Below are positions 25,865-34,485 of a DNA stretch of 64,000 nt, piece by piece. Source of the stretch: Streptomyces bauhiniae (GTDB taxonomy: Bacteria > Actinomycetota > Actinomycetes > Streptomycetales > Streptomycetaceae); the NCBI RefSeq assembly GCF_004784475.1, contig NZ_SRRT01000004.1:248001-312000 (forward strand), written 5' to 3'. The position numbers and the translations under genes are program-made. Within the stretch, counting starts at the first letter, position 1. Every line of letters starts with the position of its first letter. The notes beneath the pieces were generated by a model. The model was given only the letters and a program-made list of their open reading frames with translations, made no database searches and was not told the origin of the DNA.

Positions 25865-27073
25865 ATGGAGTTCCGGCAGTCGAACAAGCTCAGCGAGGTC
25901 TGCTACGAGATCCGCGGTCCGGTGATCCAGCACGCGGACGCGCTGGAGGAGGCGGGGCACAGTGTGCTGCGCCTGAACACCGGGAACCCGGCGCTCTTCG
26001 GTTTCGAGGCGCCGGAGGAGATCACCCAGGACATGATCCGGATGCTCCCCCGCGCCCACGGCTACACCGACTCGCGCGGTGTCCTCTCGGCCCGCCGGGC
26101 GGTGGCCCAGCGCTACCAGACCCTCGGCCTGGAGGTGGACGTCGACGACGTGTTCCTGGGCAACGGCGTCTCCGAGCTGGTCTCCATGGCCGTACAGGCG
26201 CTGGTGGAGGACGGCGACGAAGTCCTCATCCCGGCGCCGGACTTCCCGCTGTGGACGGCGGTCACCACGCTGGCCGGCGGCAAGGCCGTGCACTACCTCT
26301 GCGACGAGCAGTCCGACTGGGCTCCGGACCTGGCGGACATGGCCTCGAAGATCACCGACCGCACCAAGGCCGTGGTCATCATCAACCCCAACAACCCGAC
26401 CGGTGCGGTGTATCCGAAGGAGATCGTCGAGGGCATCCTCGACCTGGCCCGCCGCCACGGCCTGATGGTGTTCGCGGACGAGATCTACGACCAGATCCTC
26501 TACGACGACGCCGTGCACCACTCGGCCGCCGCCCTCGCCCCCGACCTGGTCGTCCTCACCTTCTGCGGGCTGTCCAAGACCTACCGGGTGGCGGGGTTCC
26601 GCTCCGGCTGGCTGGTGGTCACCGGGCCCAAGCAGCACGCCAAGAGCTATCTGGAGGGCCTGACCATGCTGGCCTCCATGCGGCTGTGCCCCAACGCGCC
26701 CGCCCAGTACGCCATCCAGGCCGCGCTCGGCGGCCGCCAGTCCATCCACGAACTCACCGCGCCCGGCGGCCGGCTGTACGAGCAGCGGAACGTGGCCTGG
26801 GAGAAGCTGAACGAGATCCCCGGCGTCTCCTGCGTCCGCCCCAAGGGCGCGCTGTACGCCTTTCCGCGCCTCGACCCCAAGGTGCACAAGATCCACGACG
26901 ACGAGAAGTTCGTCCTCGATCTGCTGCTCCGCGAGAAGATCCAGGTCGTCCAGGGCACCGGCTTCAACTGGCCGACCCCCGACCACTTCCGCATCCTCAC
27001 TCTGCCCTACGCGGACGACCTGGAGGCGGCCATCGGCCGGATCGGGCGGTTCCTCAGCGGGTACCGGCAGTAG
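25865..27073 (+). CDS. Class I/II aminotransferase, AlaA-like
   Basis: A PLP-dependent aminotransferase of 402 residues. NPNNPTG at 174-180, the Asp of FADEIYD near 205 and the Schiff-base Lys238 in CGLSKTYRVAGFRSGW are all present. The N-terminus (RQSNKLSEVCYEIRGPV) and overall length match the AlaA/YfbQ glutamate-pyruvate type that makes alanine from pyruvate. It would link pyruvate and glutamate metabolism in the cytosol. GGAGGGG stands eight bases before the ATG. Its divergent HxlR neighbour is the likely regulator. Confidence 0.92.
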   Translation: MEFRQSNKLSEVCYEIRGPVIQHADALEEAGHSVLRLNTGNPALFGFEAPEEITQDMIRMLPRAHGYTDSRGVLSARRAVAQRYQTLGLEVDVDDVFLGNGVSELVSMAVQALVEDGDEVLIPAPDFPLWTAVTTLAGGKAVHYLCDEQSDWAPDLADMASKITDRTKAVVIINPNNPTGAVYPKEIVEGILDLARRHGLMVFADEIYDQILYDDAVHHSAAALAPDLVVLTFCGLSKTYRVAGFRSGWLVVTGPKQHAKSYLEGLTMLASMRLCPNAPAQYAIQAALGGRQSIHELTAPGGRLYEQRNVAWEKLNEIPGVSCVRPKGALYAFPRLDPKVHKIHDDEKFVLDLLLREKIQVVQGTGFNWPTPDHFRILTLPYADDLEAAIGRIGRFLSGYRQ

Positions 27074-27156
27074 CTCCACCGGGGCGTTGTCAGTGCCCGG
27101 CCGTACGCTTCGAAGACCAGCAGCGGACCAGCATCGGGACCGGAGGGAGCATCGCG

Positions 27157-27768
27157 ATGGCACGACCGCCCACCGCCGCACAGCGGCGCGTCATCGAGGG
27201 TGCCGATCCCGGCACCGGGCGGCTGCGGGGCACGGACGCCCAGCTCGCCGCGCTGGTCCGGCTCGGCCTCGCCTTCCGGCACCCCCGCCCGCCCCACGAC
27301 CACTTCCTGACCCCGGCCGGCCACCGCCTGCGCGAGGCCGAGCCGGAGTCCGCTCCCGCCCCGGCCTCCGACTCCGCCGGTGTCTTCGCCGCGCGGGTCG
27401 GCGGCGCGGAGGAGATACCGGCCGGCCCCTCCCGAGCCCGCGAGGTGCGCGACGCCTGGCAGGGCCTGCTGGAGCTGCGCCGCATGACCAACCCCGACAG
27501 CGCCACCGACCGCCCCTGCGGCTGGGAACGCACCCACCTGGTCCGCGCCGCCGCCCTCGCCCTGGAGGCGGCCGGCCACCGGCCGGAGCACACGGACACC
27601 CCCGGCTACCGCGTCCGCGCGACCCCCCAGCCGGAGGCGGTCGCGGTGCACGGCCCGGCGCTCGCGGAGTACGCGACCACCCTGGAGGCGGCGGGCTGGC
27701 AGTGCGGCGAATACACCGAGGCCCGCACGAGAGCCCGCCACCTCCTGGCGTCCCCACGCCGGGTGTGA
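27157..27768 (+). CDS. Hypothetical protein
   Basis: A protein of 203 residues that I do not recognise. It is charged, rich in Ala/Arg and has no signal or membrane segment. GGAGGGAGC precedes the ATG. The N-terminal part (ALVRLGLAFRHPRPPHDHFLTPAGHRLRE) resembles the wing region of small winged-helix proteins, and the C-terminal part repeats the theme LEAAGH / LEAAGWQCGEY. A DNA-binding role is possible but only a guess. It lies 83 bases after the aminotransferase and may share its transcript. Confidence 0.72.
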   Translation: MARPPTAAQRRVIEGADPGTGRLRGTDAQLAALVRLGLAFRHPRPPHDHFLTPAGHRLREAEPESAPAPASDSAGVFAARVGGAEEIPAGPSRAREVRDAWQGLLELRRMTNPDSATDRPCGWERTHLVRAAALALEAAGHRPEHTDTPGYRVRATPQPEAVAVHGPALAEYATTLEAAGWQCGEYTEARTRARHLLASPRRV

Positions 27769-27773
27769 GACCT

Positions 27774-27919
27774 GGGGCCTGCCTTCCGGATCAGGTCGGC
27801 GTCGCGGGGTCTGGCACGCGCATCTGCGGCGTTGCATCTGCACGCACCAGACCCCGCTCGGGTCGGCCGAGAGGCGCCCGCCCCCGGCTGGAGCCGGCCT
27901 GATCCGGGAGACAGGCCCC
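27774..27919. terminator. Long two-tier inverted repeat between convergent genes
   Basis: Outer arms GGGGCCTG/CAGGCCCC (27774-27781, 27912-27919) continue into CCGGATCAGG/CCTGATCCGG (27786-27795, 27898-27907), and inner arms GCGGGGTCTGG/CCAGACCCCGC lie at 27804-27814 and 27847-27857. The whole 146-base intergenic region can fold into one long branched hairpin. It fills the space between the convergent genes ending at 27768 and 27923, so it probably terminates both. Confidence 0.7.
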
Positions 27920-27922
27920 GCG

Positions 27923-29290
27923 TCAGCCCTCCGCCAGCCGCCGCGCCTGCTCGCGGGTCGTCCGCGCGATCGCGTCCTCGTCCACGTGCAGCAGCACCCC
28001 GTCCGCCACGATCTGCCGGCCGCCCACGAAGGAGGCGGTGACCGGAGCGGGCGCGCCGAGCACCAGGGCCGCCACCGGATCGGCGATGGAGGCGTGGGCC
28101 AGGGTGTCCATGCGCCAGAGGACCAGGTCGGCGAGCTTGCCGGGCTCCAGGGAGCCGATCTCCGTGGCGCGGCCGAGGACTTGGGCGCCGCCGTAGGTGC
28201 CGAGGCGGAGGGATTGGCGGGTGGTGAGGGCGGATTCGCGGTGCGGGCCGAGGCGGGCGACGAGGAGGGCGTTGCGGAGTTCGGTGTGGAGTTCGCCGGA
28301 CTCGTTGGAGGCGGTGCCGTCCACGCCCAGGCCGACCGGCACGCCCGCCGCCAGCAGGTCCGGCACCCGTGCGATGCCCGCCGCCAGCCGGGCGTTGGAG
28401 GACGGACAGTGGGCGACGCCGGTGCCGGTGCGGGCGAAGGCGGCGATGTCGGAGTCGTTCATGTGGACGCAGTGCGCCATCCACACGTCCTCGCCCAGCC
28501 AGCCGGTGGACTCGAAGTACTCGGTCGGGCCCATCCCGAACAGCTCGTGGCAGAACTTCTCCTCCTCCACCGTCTCCGAGCCGTGGGTGTGCAGCCGCAC
28601 CCCCAGCCGCCGCGCCAGCTCCGCGCCCTGCTTCATCAGTTCGGTGGAGACGGAGAAGGGCGAGCAGGGCGCGACCGCGACCTGGGTCAGCGCGCCGAAG
28701 GAGGGGTCGTGGTGTTCGCGGACGGTGGCCTCGGTGGCGGCCAGCGCCTCGTCCAGGCTCTCCACCGCGAAGTCCGGCGGCAGCCCGCCGTCGGACTCGC
28801 CCCGGTCCATCGAGCCGCGGGCCAGGGTGAAGCGGACGCCGGTGTCGCGGGCGGCGCGCACGATCGCGCCGGACAGGTCGCCGGTGCCGCGCGGGTAGAC
28901 GTAGTGGTGGTCCATGGCGGTGGTGACCCCGCCCCGGGCCATCATCGCCAGCGAGCCCCGCGCCCCCGCCGACACCATGTCCTCGTCGATGCGCGCCCAG
29001 GTCGGGTAGAGCGCGGTCAGCCAGTCGAAGAGGTTGTGGTCGGTGGCCAGGCCACGGGTGAGCCACTGGTAGAAGTGGTGGTGGGTGTTGACCAGGCCGG
29101 GCGTGGCCAGGTGTCCGGTGGCGTCGATTCGGCGGGTGACATCGGTGAGCCCCTCGGGGGCCGGACCCGCGCCGACCGACTCGATCCGGTCGCCCGCGAG
29201 GACAAGGTGCCCCGTGGCGTACTCGGTGTCGTCGGCGTCCACGGTGGCGATCGCGCAGTTCTCGATGACGATGCGCTCGGCTGGTGCCAC
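27923..29290 (-). CDS. 8-oxoguanine / guanine deaminase, amidohydrolase family
   Basis: A metal-dependent hydrolase of 455 residues. Metal ligands H70 and H72 lie in VNTHHHFYQWLTRG; RLHTHGSETVEEE provides another His and the Glu typical of the TrzA/AtzB-like deaminases; GLGVDGTASNES carries the catalytic Asp. This subgroup includes 8-oxoguanine deaminase and hydroxyatrazine-like hydrolases. Being the last gene of the uraD-uraH-uricase operon, it most likely converts guanine or 8-oxoguanine to xanthine or urate. Which base is preferred cannot be read from the sequence. Confidence 0.88.
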   Translation of the reverse strand: MAPAERIVIENCAIATVDADDTEYATGHLVLAGDRIESVGAGPAPEGLTDVTRRIDATGHLATPGLVNTHHHFYQWLTRGLATDHNLFDWLTALYPTWARIDEDMVSAGARGSLAMMARGGVTTAMDHHYVYPRGTGDLSGAIVRAARDTGVRFTLARGSMDRGESDGGLPPDFAVESLDEALAATEATVREHHDPSFGALTQVAVAPCSPFSVSTELMKQGAELARRLGVRLHTHGSETVEEEKFCHELFGMGPTEYFESTGWLGEDVWMAHCVHMNDSDIAAFARTGTGVAHCPSSNARLAAGIARVPDLLAAGVPVGLGVDGTASNESGELHTELRNALLVARLGPHRESALTTRQSLRLGTYGGAQVLGRATEIGSLEPGKLADLVLWRMDTLAHASIADPVAALVLGAPAPVTASFVGGRQIVADGVLLHVDEDAIARTTREQARRLAEG

Positions 29291-29328
29291 GGTTCGTCCT
29301 TCGCTCTCGGAGGTCTCGCAGAAGTTGC

Positions 29329-30243
29329 TCAGAGGTTGGTGAGGTCCACCGGGATCGCCGCCTCGCGGCCCTCGCGGAGGACGGTCGCCTCGATCAGGCC
29401 GTACGGCCGGTCGGCGGCGAGGTACACCTCGTTGTCGTTGGTCAGCCCGAAGGGCGTGAGGTCGGCCAGGAAGTGGTGCTTGTTCGGCAGGGAGAGCCGG
29501 ATCTCGTCGACCTCGGCACGCTCCCCGATCACCCGCGCGCCCATCTCGTACAGGGTCTGCTGGAGCGAGTACGAGTAGGTCCCGGCGAAGGCTTCCAGCA
29601 GGTGGCGCCTTACCTCGGCGTAGGAGGCGTCCCAGTCGGGCGCGTCGCCCCCGCCGGTCCAGCCGTACCGCCAGCGGGCGTTGACCTCGGTGGCCAGTAC
29701 GCGGTCGTACGCCTCGGGCAGCGTGGTGTATCCGTCCTTGGCGTAGCCCCAGAACTCGGAGTCGGTGGAGTTCAGCACCACCAGGTCCCCCAGGCCCGAG
29801 ATCACCTGCCAGGACGTGCCGTCGTGGAAGACCTGGGCGTGCCGGACCTCCTGGCCCTTGCGGACGAAGGAGTGGCCGCCGTCCTCCGCGCCGATCCGGT
29901 CCCAGGCGTACTCCTCGATCCGGATGCGGGCGGTGCGGATCGCCTCCTGGGAGGTGACGAAGTGCCGGGCGAGGTGGATGCCGAACTGCTCGGCGGACTC
30001 GATGCCGTACCGCTTGGCGAACGCGAACACCGTGTTCTTGGTGGTGTCGGTCGGCAGGACATGGGCGTTGGAGCCGGAGTAGTGGACGTCGTCCATGTCG
30101 CCGCTGAGGGTGACCGAGACGTTGAGGTCCTTGATGTGGTGGGTGGCGCCGTCGCGCGTGATCCGGACGACCCGGTTCTCGGCCTTGCCGTACTGGTTCT
30201 GCGCCAGGATCGCGGGCCCGGCCGGGCGGGACGTTTCTGCCAT
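29329..30243 (-). CDS. pucL: Uricase (urate oxidase)
   Basis: A protein of 304 residues, the usual size. The catalytic residues are in place: Lys20 (QYGKAENRV), Thr65 (LPTDTTKN) and His256 (LPNKHHFLADL). It is a cofactor-free enzyme that oxidises urate with O2 to 5-hydroxyisourate and H2O2. It lies five bases after the HIU hydrolase gene, whose product takes the next step. Two T-fold domains of about 140 residues each are expected. Assignment is certain. Confidence 0.97.
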   Translation of the reverse strand: MAETSRPAGPAILAQNQYGKAENRVVRITRDGATHHIKDLNVSVTLSGDMDDVHYSGSNAHVLPTDTTKNTVFAFAKRYGIESAEQFGIHLARHFVTSQEAIRTARIRIEEYAWDRIGAEDGGHSFVRKGQEVRHAQVFHDGTSWQVISGLGDLVVLNSTDSEFWGYAKDGYTTLPEAYDRVLATEVNARWRYGWTGGGDAPDWDASYAEVRRHLLEAFAGTYSYSLQQTLYEMGARVIGERAEVDEIRLSLPNKHHFLADLTPFGLTNDNEVYLAADRPYGLIEATVLREGREAAIPVDLTNL

Positions 30244-30248
30244 GAAAG

Positions 30249-30593
30249 CTAGCTCCCTCGGTATACGGAGTAGCCGAACGGGCTGAGCAGCAGCGGGACG
30301 TGGTAGTGCTCCCCGGCTCGTACGGCGAAGGTGACGGTCACCTCCGGGAAGAACGCGTCGCCTCGCTCCCCGAGGTACGGCTCCACGGCGAAGTCGAGCC
30401 GTACCTGCGCGGTGTCCCCGGGCGGGGCCGGCAGGTCCCGGCAGCGGCCGTCGGCGTCGGTGGTCCCCTCGCCGAGCGGCCGCCAGTCGGCGCCGGAGCC
30501 GGTGCGGGCCGAGAGGCGGACGGTGACGCCCGGCGCGGGGCGGCCGAGCGAGGTGTCCAGGATGTGCGTGGACACGGAGGCGGTATCGGTCAT
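30249..30593 (-). CDS. uraH: 5-hydroxyisourate hydrolase (transthyretin-like)
   Basis: A protein of 114 residues with the three hallmarks of HIU hydrolase: VSTHILDTSLGRPA at the N-terminus (His10), an internal RLDF/HYHVPLLLSPFGYSVYRGS segment with the second His, and the diagnostic C-terminal YRGS. It hydrolyses 5-hydroxyisourate to OHCU. It sits 14 bases after uraD and five before uricase, in pathway-adjacent order. Confidence 0.97.
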   Translation of the reverse strand: MTDTASVSTHILDTSLGRPAPGVTVRLSARTGSGADWRPLGEGTTDADGRCRDLPAPPGDTAQVRLDFAVEPYLGERGDAFFPEVTVTFAVRAGEHYHVPLLLSPFGYSVYRGS

Positions 30594-30607
30594 GGTGCGG
30601 GCGTCCT

Positions 30608-31111
30608 TCAGGCGACGAGTCGGGCCAGGCGGATGCGGTTGATCCTGCCCAGTTCGGCGCGGGCGATCTCCCGTTCCCGCTCCGGCGTGTTGCCGAGCCG
30701 CTCCGTCAGGGCGTCGCGCATCTCCTCGCCGGTCAGGCCGGTGGCGCAGATCAGGAAGACATGGCCGAAGCGGTCCTGGTAGGCGAGGTTCAGTTCGAGC
30801 ATCTCGGCGCGCAGGGCGTCGGAGGCGTCCGCCATGCCGCGCTGCTCCCGCGTGGAGGCGGGGTCGCCGGGCTTGGGGCGGCCGATCGGGGGGTGGCCCG
30901 CCATCGCCTCGGCCAGGTCGTCGGCGCCGAGTCCGGCGAGGGCCGCGTCGGCGGCGAGGTACAGGTCGTCCGGGGTGGCGTACGGGCGGGCGACCAGGAG
31001 CAGGCGGCCCCAGGCGGTGGAGGCGCACACCTCGTGCAGGGCGGCGAGCGCGGCCTCGTCCCCGAGGGCGTTGAACCGGGCCAGGCCCAGGGGGGTGGCG
31101 GGCGATGTCAC
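30608..31111 (-). CDS. uraD: OHCU decarboxylase
   Basis: A protein of 167 residues. The catalytic His73 is in AGHPPIG, the STREQRG motif follows near 87, and FGHVFLICATGLTGEEM is the conserved C-terminal core. It decarboxylates OHCU stereospecifically to S-allantoin, completing the uricase route. The GTG at 31111 is preferred because GGAGG stands seven bases upstream; the longer reading to 31192 would begin inside the operator palindrome. It is the first gene of the four-gene urate operon. Confidence 0.94.
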   Translation of the reverse strand: MTSPATPLGLARFNALGDEAALAALHEVCASTAWGRLLLVARPYATPDDLYLAADAALAGLGADDLAEAMAGHPPIGRPKPGDPASTREQRGMADASDALRAEMLELNLAYQDRFGHVFLICATGLTGEEMRDALTERLGNTPEREREIARAELGRINRIRLARLVA

Positions 31112-31159
31112 GGGCGCCTCCGTGGCCGCGAGGGCCGTCGTGCCGGACGGGGTGCCGTC

Positions 31160-31200
31160 AGCTAACGCCTCACCGCGACGGCACGTCAACACTTTGTTGA
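31160..31200 (-). promoter_or_regulatory. uraD operon promoter with palindromic operator shared with allB
   Basis: TCAACACTTTGTTGA (31186-31200) has the same arms and spacing as the allB palindrome. On the minus strand it overlaps a TTGACG -35 box (31184-31189), with TTAGCT (31160-31165) as -10 after 18 bases. The site is about 80 bases upstream of the GTG start and 24 beyond the stop of the HTH gene. Confidence 0.6.
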
Positions 31201-31223
31201 AAATTCTGGGTTACCGGACGGGC

Positions 31224-31586
31224 TCAGCGGCCCTTCTCCCGGTTGAGGTAGTTGTAGATGGTGAAGCGGCTGACGCCGAGTGCCCCCGCCACGGTCTCCA
31301 CGCCGTGCCGTACGGCGAAGGCGCCGCGTGCCTCCAGCGTCCGGACGATCTCCTGCTTGGCCTTGCGGTCCAGCTCGGCCAGCGGCCGCCCCTCCCGGCG
31401 CTCCAGCGCGGAGAGGATGTGGTCCAGGGACTCCGCGAGCTGCGGCAGCCGTACGGCGACGACCTCGGCGCCCTCCCAGGCCAGCACCACGTCGTCCGGG
31501 CCGGCCTCGCCCGGCGGGAGGAGTTCGCCGCCCATGGCGTCCACGAGGGGGCGCACAGCGGCGAGGAACGGTTCCTCGGCGGTCAC
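31224..31586 (-). CDS. HTH protein, DauR/YheO-like C-terminal domain
   Basis: A protein of 120 residues from a GTG start that directly abuts the upstream stop. The C-terminal half, RKAKQEIVRTLEARGAFAVRHGVETVAGALGVSRFTIYNYLNREKG, is the HTH domain found at the end of DauR-like regulators; the N-terminal half (VVLAWEGAEVVAVRLP) is much shorter than their usual PAS-like domain. It stands just upstream of the urate operon on the same strand, so it is a candidate regulator of it; its own promoter region holds a different palindrome. Confidence 0.82.
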   Translation of the reverse strand: MTAEEPFLAAVRPLVDAMGGELLPPGEAGPDDVVLAWEGAEVVAVRLPQLAESLDHILSALERREGRPLAELDRKAKQEIVRTLEARGAFAVRHGVETVAGALGVSRFTIYNYLNREKGR

Positions 31587-31835
31587 CTACCGCCCCTCCC
31601 CGACCACGTTGACCTGGAGGGATATCCGGGTCGCCCCGGCCTCCAGGCTCCTCCGCAGCAGCGCGTCCACGGCGCTGAGCACCCCGTCCGCACCGCCCTC
31701 GGCCATGGTGCCGAACGGGCCCACGTCCACGGTGTCCAGCCCGCCGCCCTCCACGACCTCGCGGGCCGCCACCGCGTGCGCGGGCGGGACGTCCAGGTCG
31801 AAGGGTTCGGTGGTGAACTCCACTCGCAGTCTCAA
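31587..31835 (-). CDS. MTH1187/YkoF-like thiamine-binding-family protein (PF01910 type)
   Basis: A protein of about 82 residues. RVEFTTEPFDLD, then GLDTVDVGPFGTMAEGGADGVLSAVDALLRRSLEAGATRISLQVNV, reproduces the single-domain beta-alpha pattern of the MTH1187 family, some members of which bind thiamine or related pyrimidines. A TTG at 31835 with GGGAGCAG upstream is taken as start; a GTG at 31823 is possible. Its stop touches the GTG of the HTH gene, so the two are coupled. In this purine-catabolic setting it might bind a pathway metabolite, which is speculation. Confidence 0.66.
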   Translation of the reverse strand: MRLRVEFTTEPFDLDVPPAHAVAAREVVEGGGLDTVDVGPFGTMAEGGADGVLSAVDALLRRSLEAGATRISLQVNVVGEGR

Positions 31836-31851
31836 CTCTGCTCCCGGGTCT

Positions 31852-31865
31852 AGGTCGTACGACCT
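31852..31865. promoter_or_regulatory. Perfect palindrome AGGTCGTACGACCT
   Basis: A 14-bp perfect palindrome, 17 bases upstream of the TTG start of the thiamine-binding-like gene. It is a likely operator for the short HTH protein encoded downstream or for another dimeric regulator. Confidence 0.5.
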
Positions 31866-31915
31866 TAGCCCCGGTCGGCCCCGCGGGGACGCCCCCCGCG
31901 AGGCCGGGGGGGGGA

Positions 31916-34324
31916 TCACTCGGGCAGGTCCCCCGTCGCCCAGTCGGTGTCGGGTGTAGTGGTCAGGGTGAAGTCCAGCCTCCCGCCGGCGCGTGCCTCG
32001 GCCGGGGTGAGCCAGGAGCGGGTCACCGGGTGCCCGTCACGGCGTACCGCGCCGATGTAGGCGTGGGTGTCGTCGGCCTCGGGGGCGGTGATGACGAGGT
32101 CGGCGCGGCCCGGACGGTCCACGGTCGCCTTCGGGAAGACGGGGGCGCCGAGGAGCAGGGTGGCGCTGCCGGGGGTCTGCGGGTAGATGCCGAGGGCGGA
32201 GAAGACGTACCAGGCGGACATGGTGCCGAGGTCGTCGTTGCCGGGGAGGCCGGCGGGGCCGGTGCCGTAGACGGTGTCGAGGATCTGGCGCACCGTCGCC
32301 TGGGTCTTCCACGGCTGTCCGAGCGCGTTGTAGAGCCAGGGGGCGTGGATGCCGGGCTCGTTGGTGGGGTCGTAGCGCAGGGGGTCGCCGCCGCGTACGG
32401 ACCAGGAGCCGTCCGGGTTGTGGAAGAAGCCGTCGAGCCGGGTCGCGGCCGCGCTCCGGCCGCCCATCGCGTCGGCGAGCCCCTGGACGTCGTGCGGCAC
32501 CATCCAGGTGTAGGTGGCGCTGGTGCCCTGGGCGAACCCGAGGTCGCTCGCGGGGTTGAACGGCGTCACCCAGGTGCCGTCGAGCTTGCGGGCCTGGACG
32601 TAGCCGGTGGCGGGGTTGAAGACGTTGCGCCAGTAGGCCGCGCGGTCGGTGTAGAGCTTCGCGTCCTCGTCCCGGCCGAGCTGTCGCGCCCACTGGGCCA
32701 GGGAGAAGTCCGCGACCGCGTCCTCCAGGGTCTCCGCCGCGCCGCCCCAGCAGTGGCAGGCGTCCTGAGGCGCGTAGTGCGAGACCAAGTACTGGGCCAG
32801 GTTGGGGCGTTGGCCCTCGCACTGGCCGGGGCAGCCCGCGTCGGAGAGGTCGTCCGGGGTGGGGACGGTGGCCTGGCGGACCAGGGAGGCGTAGGCGCCC
32901 CGGTAGTCGAAGTTCCGTACCCCCATGGCGTAGAAGGTGGCCAGGGTGGCAGCGGAGGGGTCGCCGGTCATCACGTGGGTGGCGCCGCTGAGGTGCACCC
33001 AGCGGTCCCAGACCCCGCCGTTCTGCCGGGCGAAGTTGTACAGCGACTGCGCGAAGTCGCCCGCCACCGTGGGCCGCAGCAGCGCGAGCAACTGGACCTG
33101 CGCCCGGTACTGGTCCCAGCCGGAGAAGTTGCTGTACTGCGCCCCCTGCCCGCGCGCCAGCCGGTGCACCGCCTGGTCCATGCCCCAGTAGCGCCCGTCG
33201 GTGTCGCTGATCAGGTTGGGCTGCATCAGGGAGTGATAGAGCGCCGTGTAGAACGCGGTACGCCGGGCCGGGCTCCCGCCCTCGGCGCGTACGGTGCTCA
33301 GCTCGCGGTCCCAGTCCCGCGCCCCGGCGGCGGCCACGTCGGCCACGCTCGCCCGCGCCGGGATCTCGTGGCGGAGGTTGGCCTCGGCGCCCGCGAGACT
33401 GACGTAGGAGATGCCGAGCCGCATGTGGACATCGTTGTCAGACGCCGTGTCGAAGCCGACCCAGCCGCCGGAGCCGCGTCCGGCGCGGTCCGCGCCCGTG
33501 GCGTAGCCCTCGCCGCCGGAGGCCGTGGTGGAGCCGGGTGACAGGGTGCCGTCGTGCCAGGTGCCGGTGGTGGCGAAGGCGCGGTCGAAGGTGGCGCTGA
33601 AGTGCAGCCGGTAGTAGCTCTTGCGGTTGTTGGTCCCGCCGTTGGCGCGGCGGCCGCAGAACGCGCCGGTCAGCACCCAGCCGGTCACCTTGCGGTGGGC
33701 GGCGTCGATGTCGATGTGCGCGTCCTCGCTGCCGTTGAGCGAGTTGGAGACGCGGAACAGGAGGCTCGCCGGCCTCCCCGCGGGGAAGGTGAAGTCGCCG
33801 ACCCCGGCCCGCTTGCTCACCGCGAGGTCGGCGGAGGCGCCGGAGGCGAGGCCGAGGGTGTAGCGGCCGGGTACGGCCTTCTCGTCGGCGTGGGAGAAGT
33901 CCGCCGCGTAGACGGCGTCCTTGGTGTCGGCGGACGGGGAGGACGTGATGTCACCGGTGAACGGCATGATCGGGACGTCCCCGGCCGCACCGGGGTGGCA
34001 GCCGGCGCCGTTGACATGGGTGAGGCTGAGGCCGCGTATCCGGGTGGTGTTGTAGGCGTACCCGTTGGCCGCGCCGGTGCTGGTCTGGTCCCCGGCGGTG
34101 CTGGTGGGCGACCAGGCGATCATGCCCTGGGGCAGGGTGGCGCCGGGGAAGGTGTTGCCGCCGTTCGCGGAGCCGATCAGCGGGTCCACCAGCGACGACA
34201 GCCGCTCCGGCCCGCTCGCCGCGACGGCCGGGAAGGGGGCCGCCACGGCGAGCGCGGTGGTGACGGCCGTGACGGCCGTTCTGGTGCCGAGCCGTCTCGC
34301 GGCGCGTAGGAGGGCGTGGCGCAT
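31916..34324 (-). CDS. Secreted GH92 alpha-mannosidase
   Basis: A protein of 802 residues with a signal peptide to about residue 36. SLVDPLIGSANGGNTFPGATLPQGM is the typical N-terminal opening of GH92, and GNDDLGTMSAWYVFSALGIYP at 695-715 contains the paired aspartates of the catalytic-base region. RQNGGVWDRWVHLSG and DACHCWGGAAETLEDAVADFSLAQWARQLG belong to the (alpha/alpha)6 domain. GH92 enzymes are calcium-dependent exo-mannosidases that act on fungal or host glycans. It is monocistronic. Confidence 0.95.
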   Translation of the reverse strand: MRHALLRAARRLGTRTAVTAVTTALAVAAPFPAVAASGPERLSSLVDPLIGSANGGNTFPGATLPQGMIAWSPTSTAGDQTSTGAANGYAYNTTRIRGLSLTHVNGAGCHPGAAGDVPIMPFTGDITSSPSADTKDAVYAADFSHADEKAVPGRYTLGLASGASADLAVSKRAGVGDFTFPAGRPASLLFRVSNSLNGSEDAHIDIDAAHRKVTGWVLTGAFCGRRANGGTNNRKSYYRLHFSATFDRAFATTGTWHDGTLSPGSTTASGGEGYATGADRAGRGSGGWVGFDTASDNDVHMRLGISYVSLAGAEANLRHEIPARASVADVAAAGARDWDRELSTVRAEGGSPARRTAFYTALYHSLMQPNLISDTDGRYWGMDQAVHRLARGQGAQYSNFSGWDQYRAQVQLLALLRPTVAGDFAQSLYNFARQNGGVWDRWVHLSGATHVMTGDPSAATLATFYAMGVRNFDYRGAYASLVRQATVPTPDDLSDAGCPGQCEGQRPNLAQYLVSHYAPQDACHCWGGAAETLEDAVADFSLAQWARQLGRDEDAKLYTDRAAYWRNVFNPATGYVQARKLDGTWVTPFNPASDLGFAQGTSATYTWMVPHDVQGLADAMGGRSAAATRLDGFFHNPDGSWSVRGGDPLRYDPTNEPGIHAPWLYNALGQPWKTQATVRQILDTVYGTGPAGLPGNDDLGTMSAWYVFSALGIYPQTPGSATLLLGAPVFPKATVDRPGRADLVITAPEADDTHAYIGAVRRDGHPVTRSWLTPAEARAGGRLDFTLTTTPDTDWATGDLPE

Positions 34325-34485
34325 GCGTCGGGTCTGCCTTCCGTGGGAAGTATGGGGCGCCGCGAGGCTAGAAGCCCGGCCGGTGCGCGGGGAAGAGGGC
34401 GGGGGCGGTGACCGGTGAAACCTGGGCGAATTCTCGGCCCTCCCGCCGAGTAGCGGCGCGGTGCGATCCGCAGGACGCTGAACCC

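Noticed and set aside
30249..30593. Transthyretin-like carrier or another hormone-binding-type protein
   Set aside because: The C-terminal YRGS and the His motifs are specific to 5-hydroxyisourate hydrolase, and the genes around it complete that pathway.
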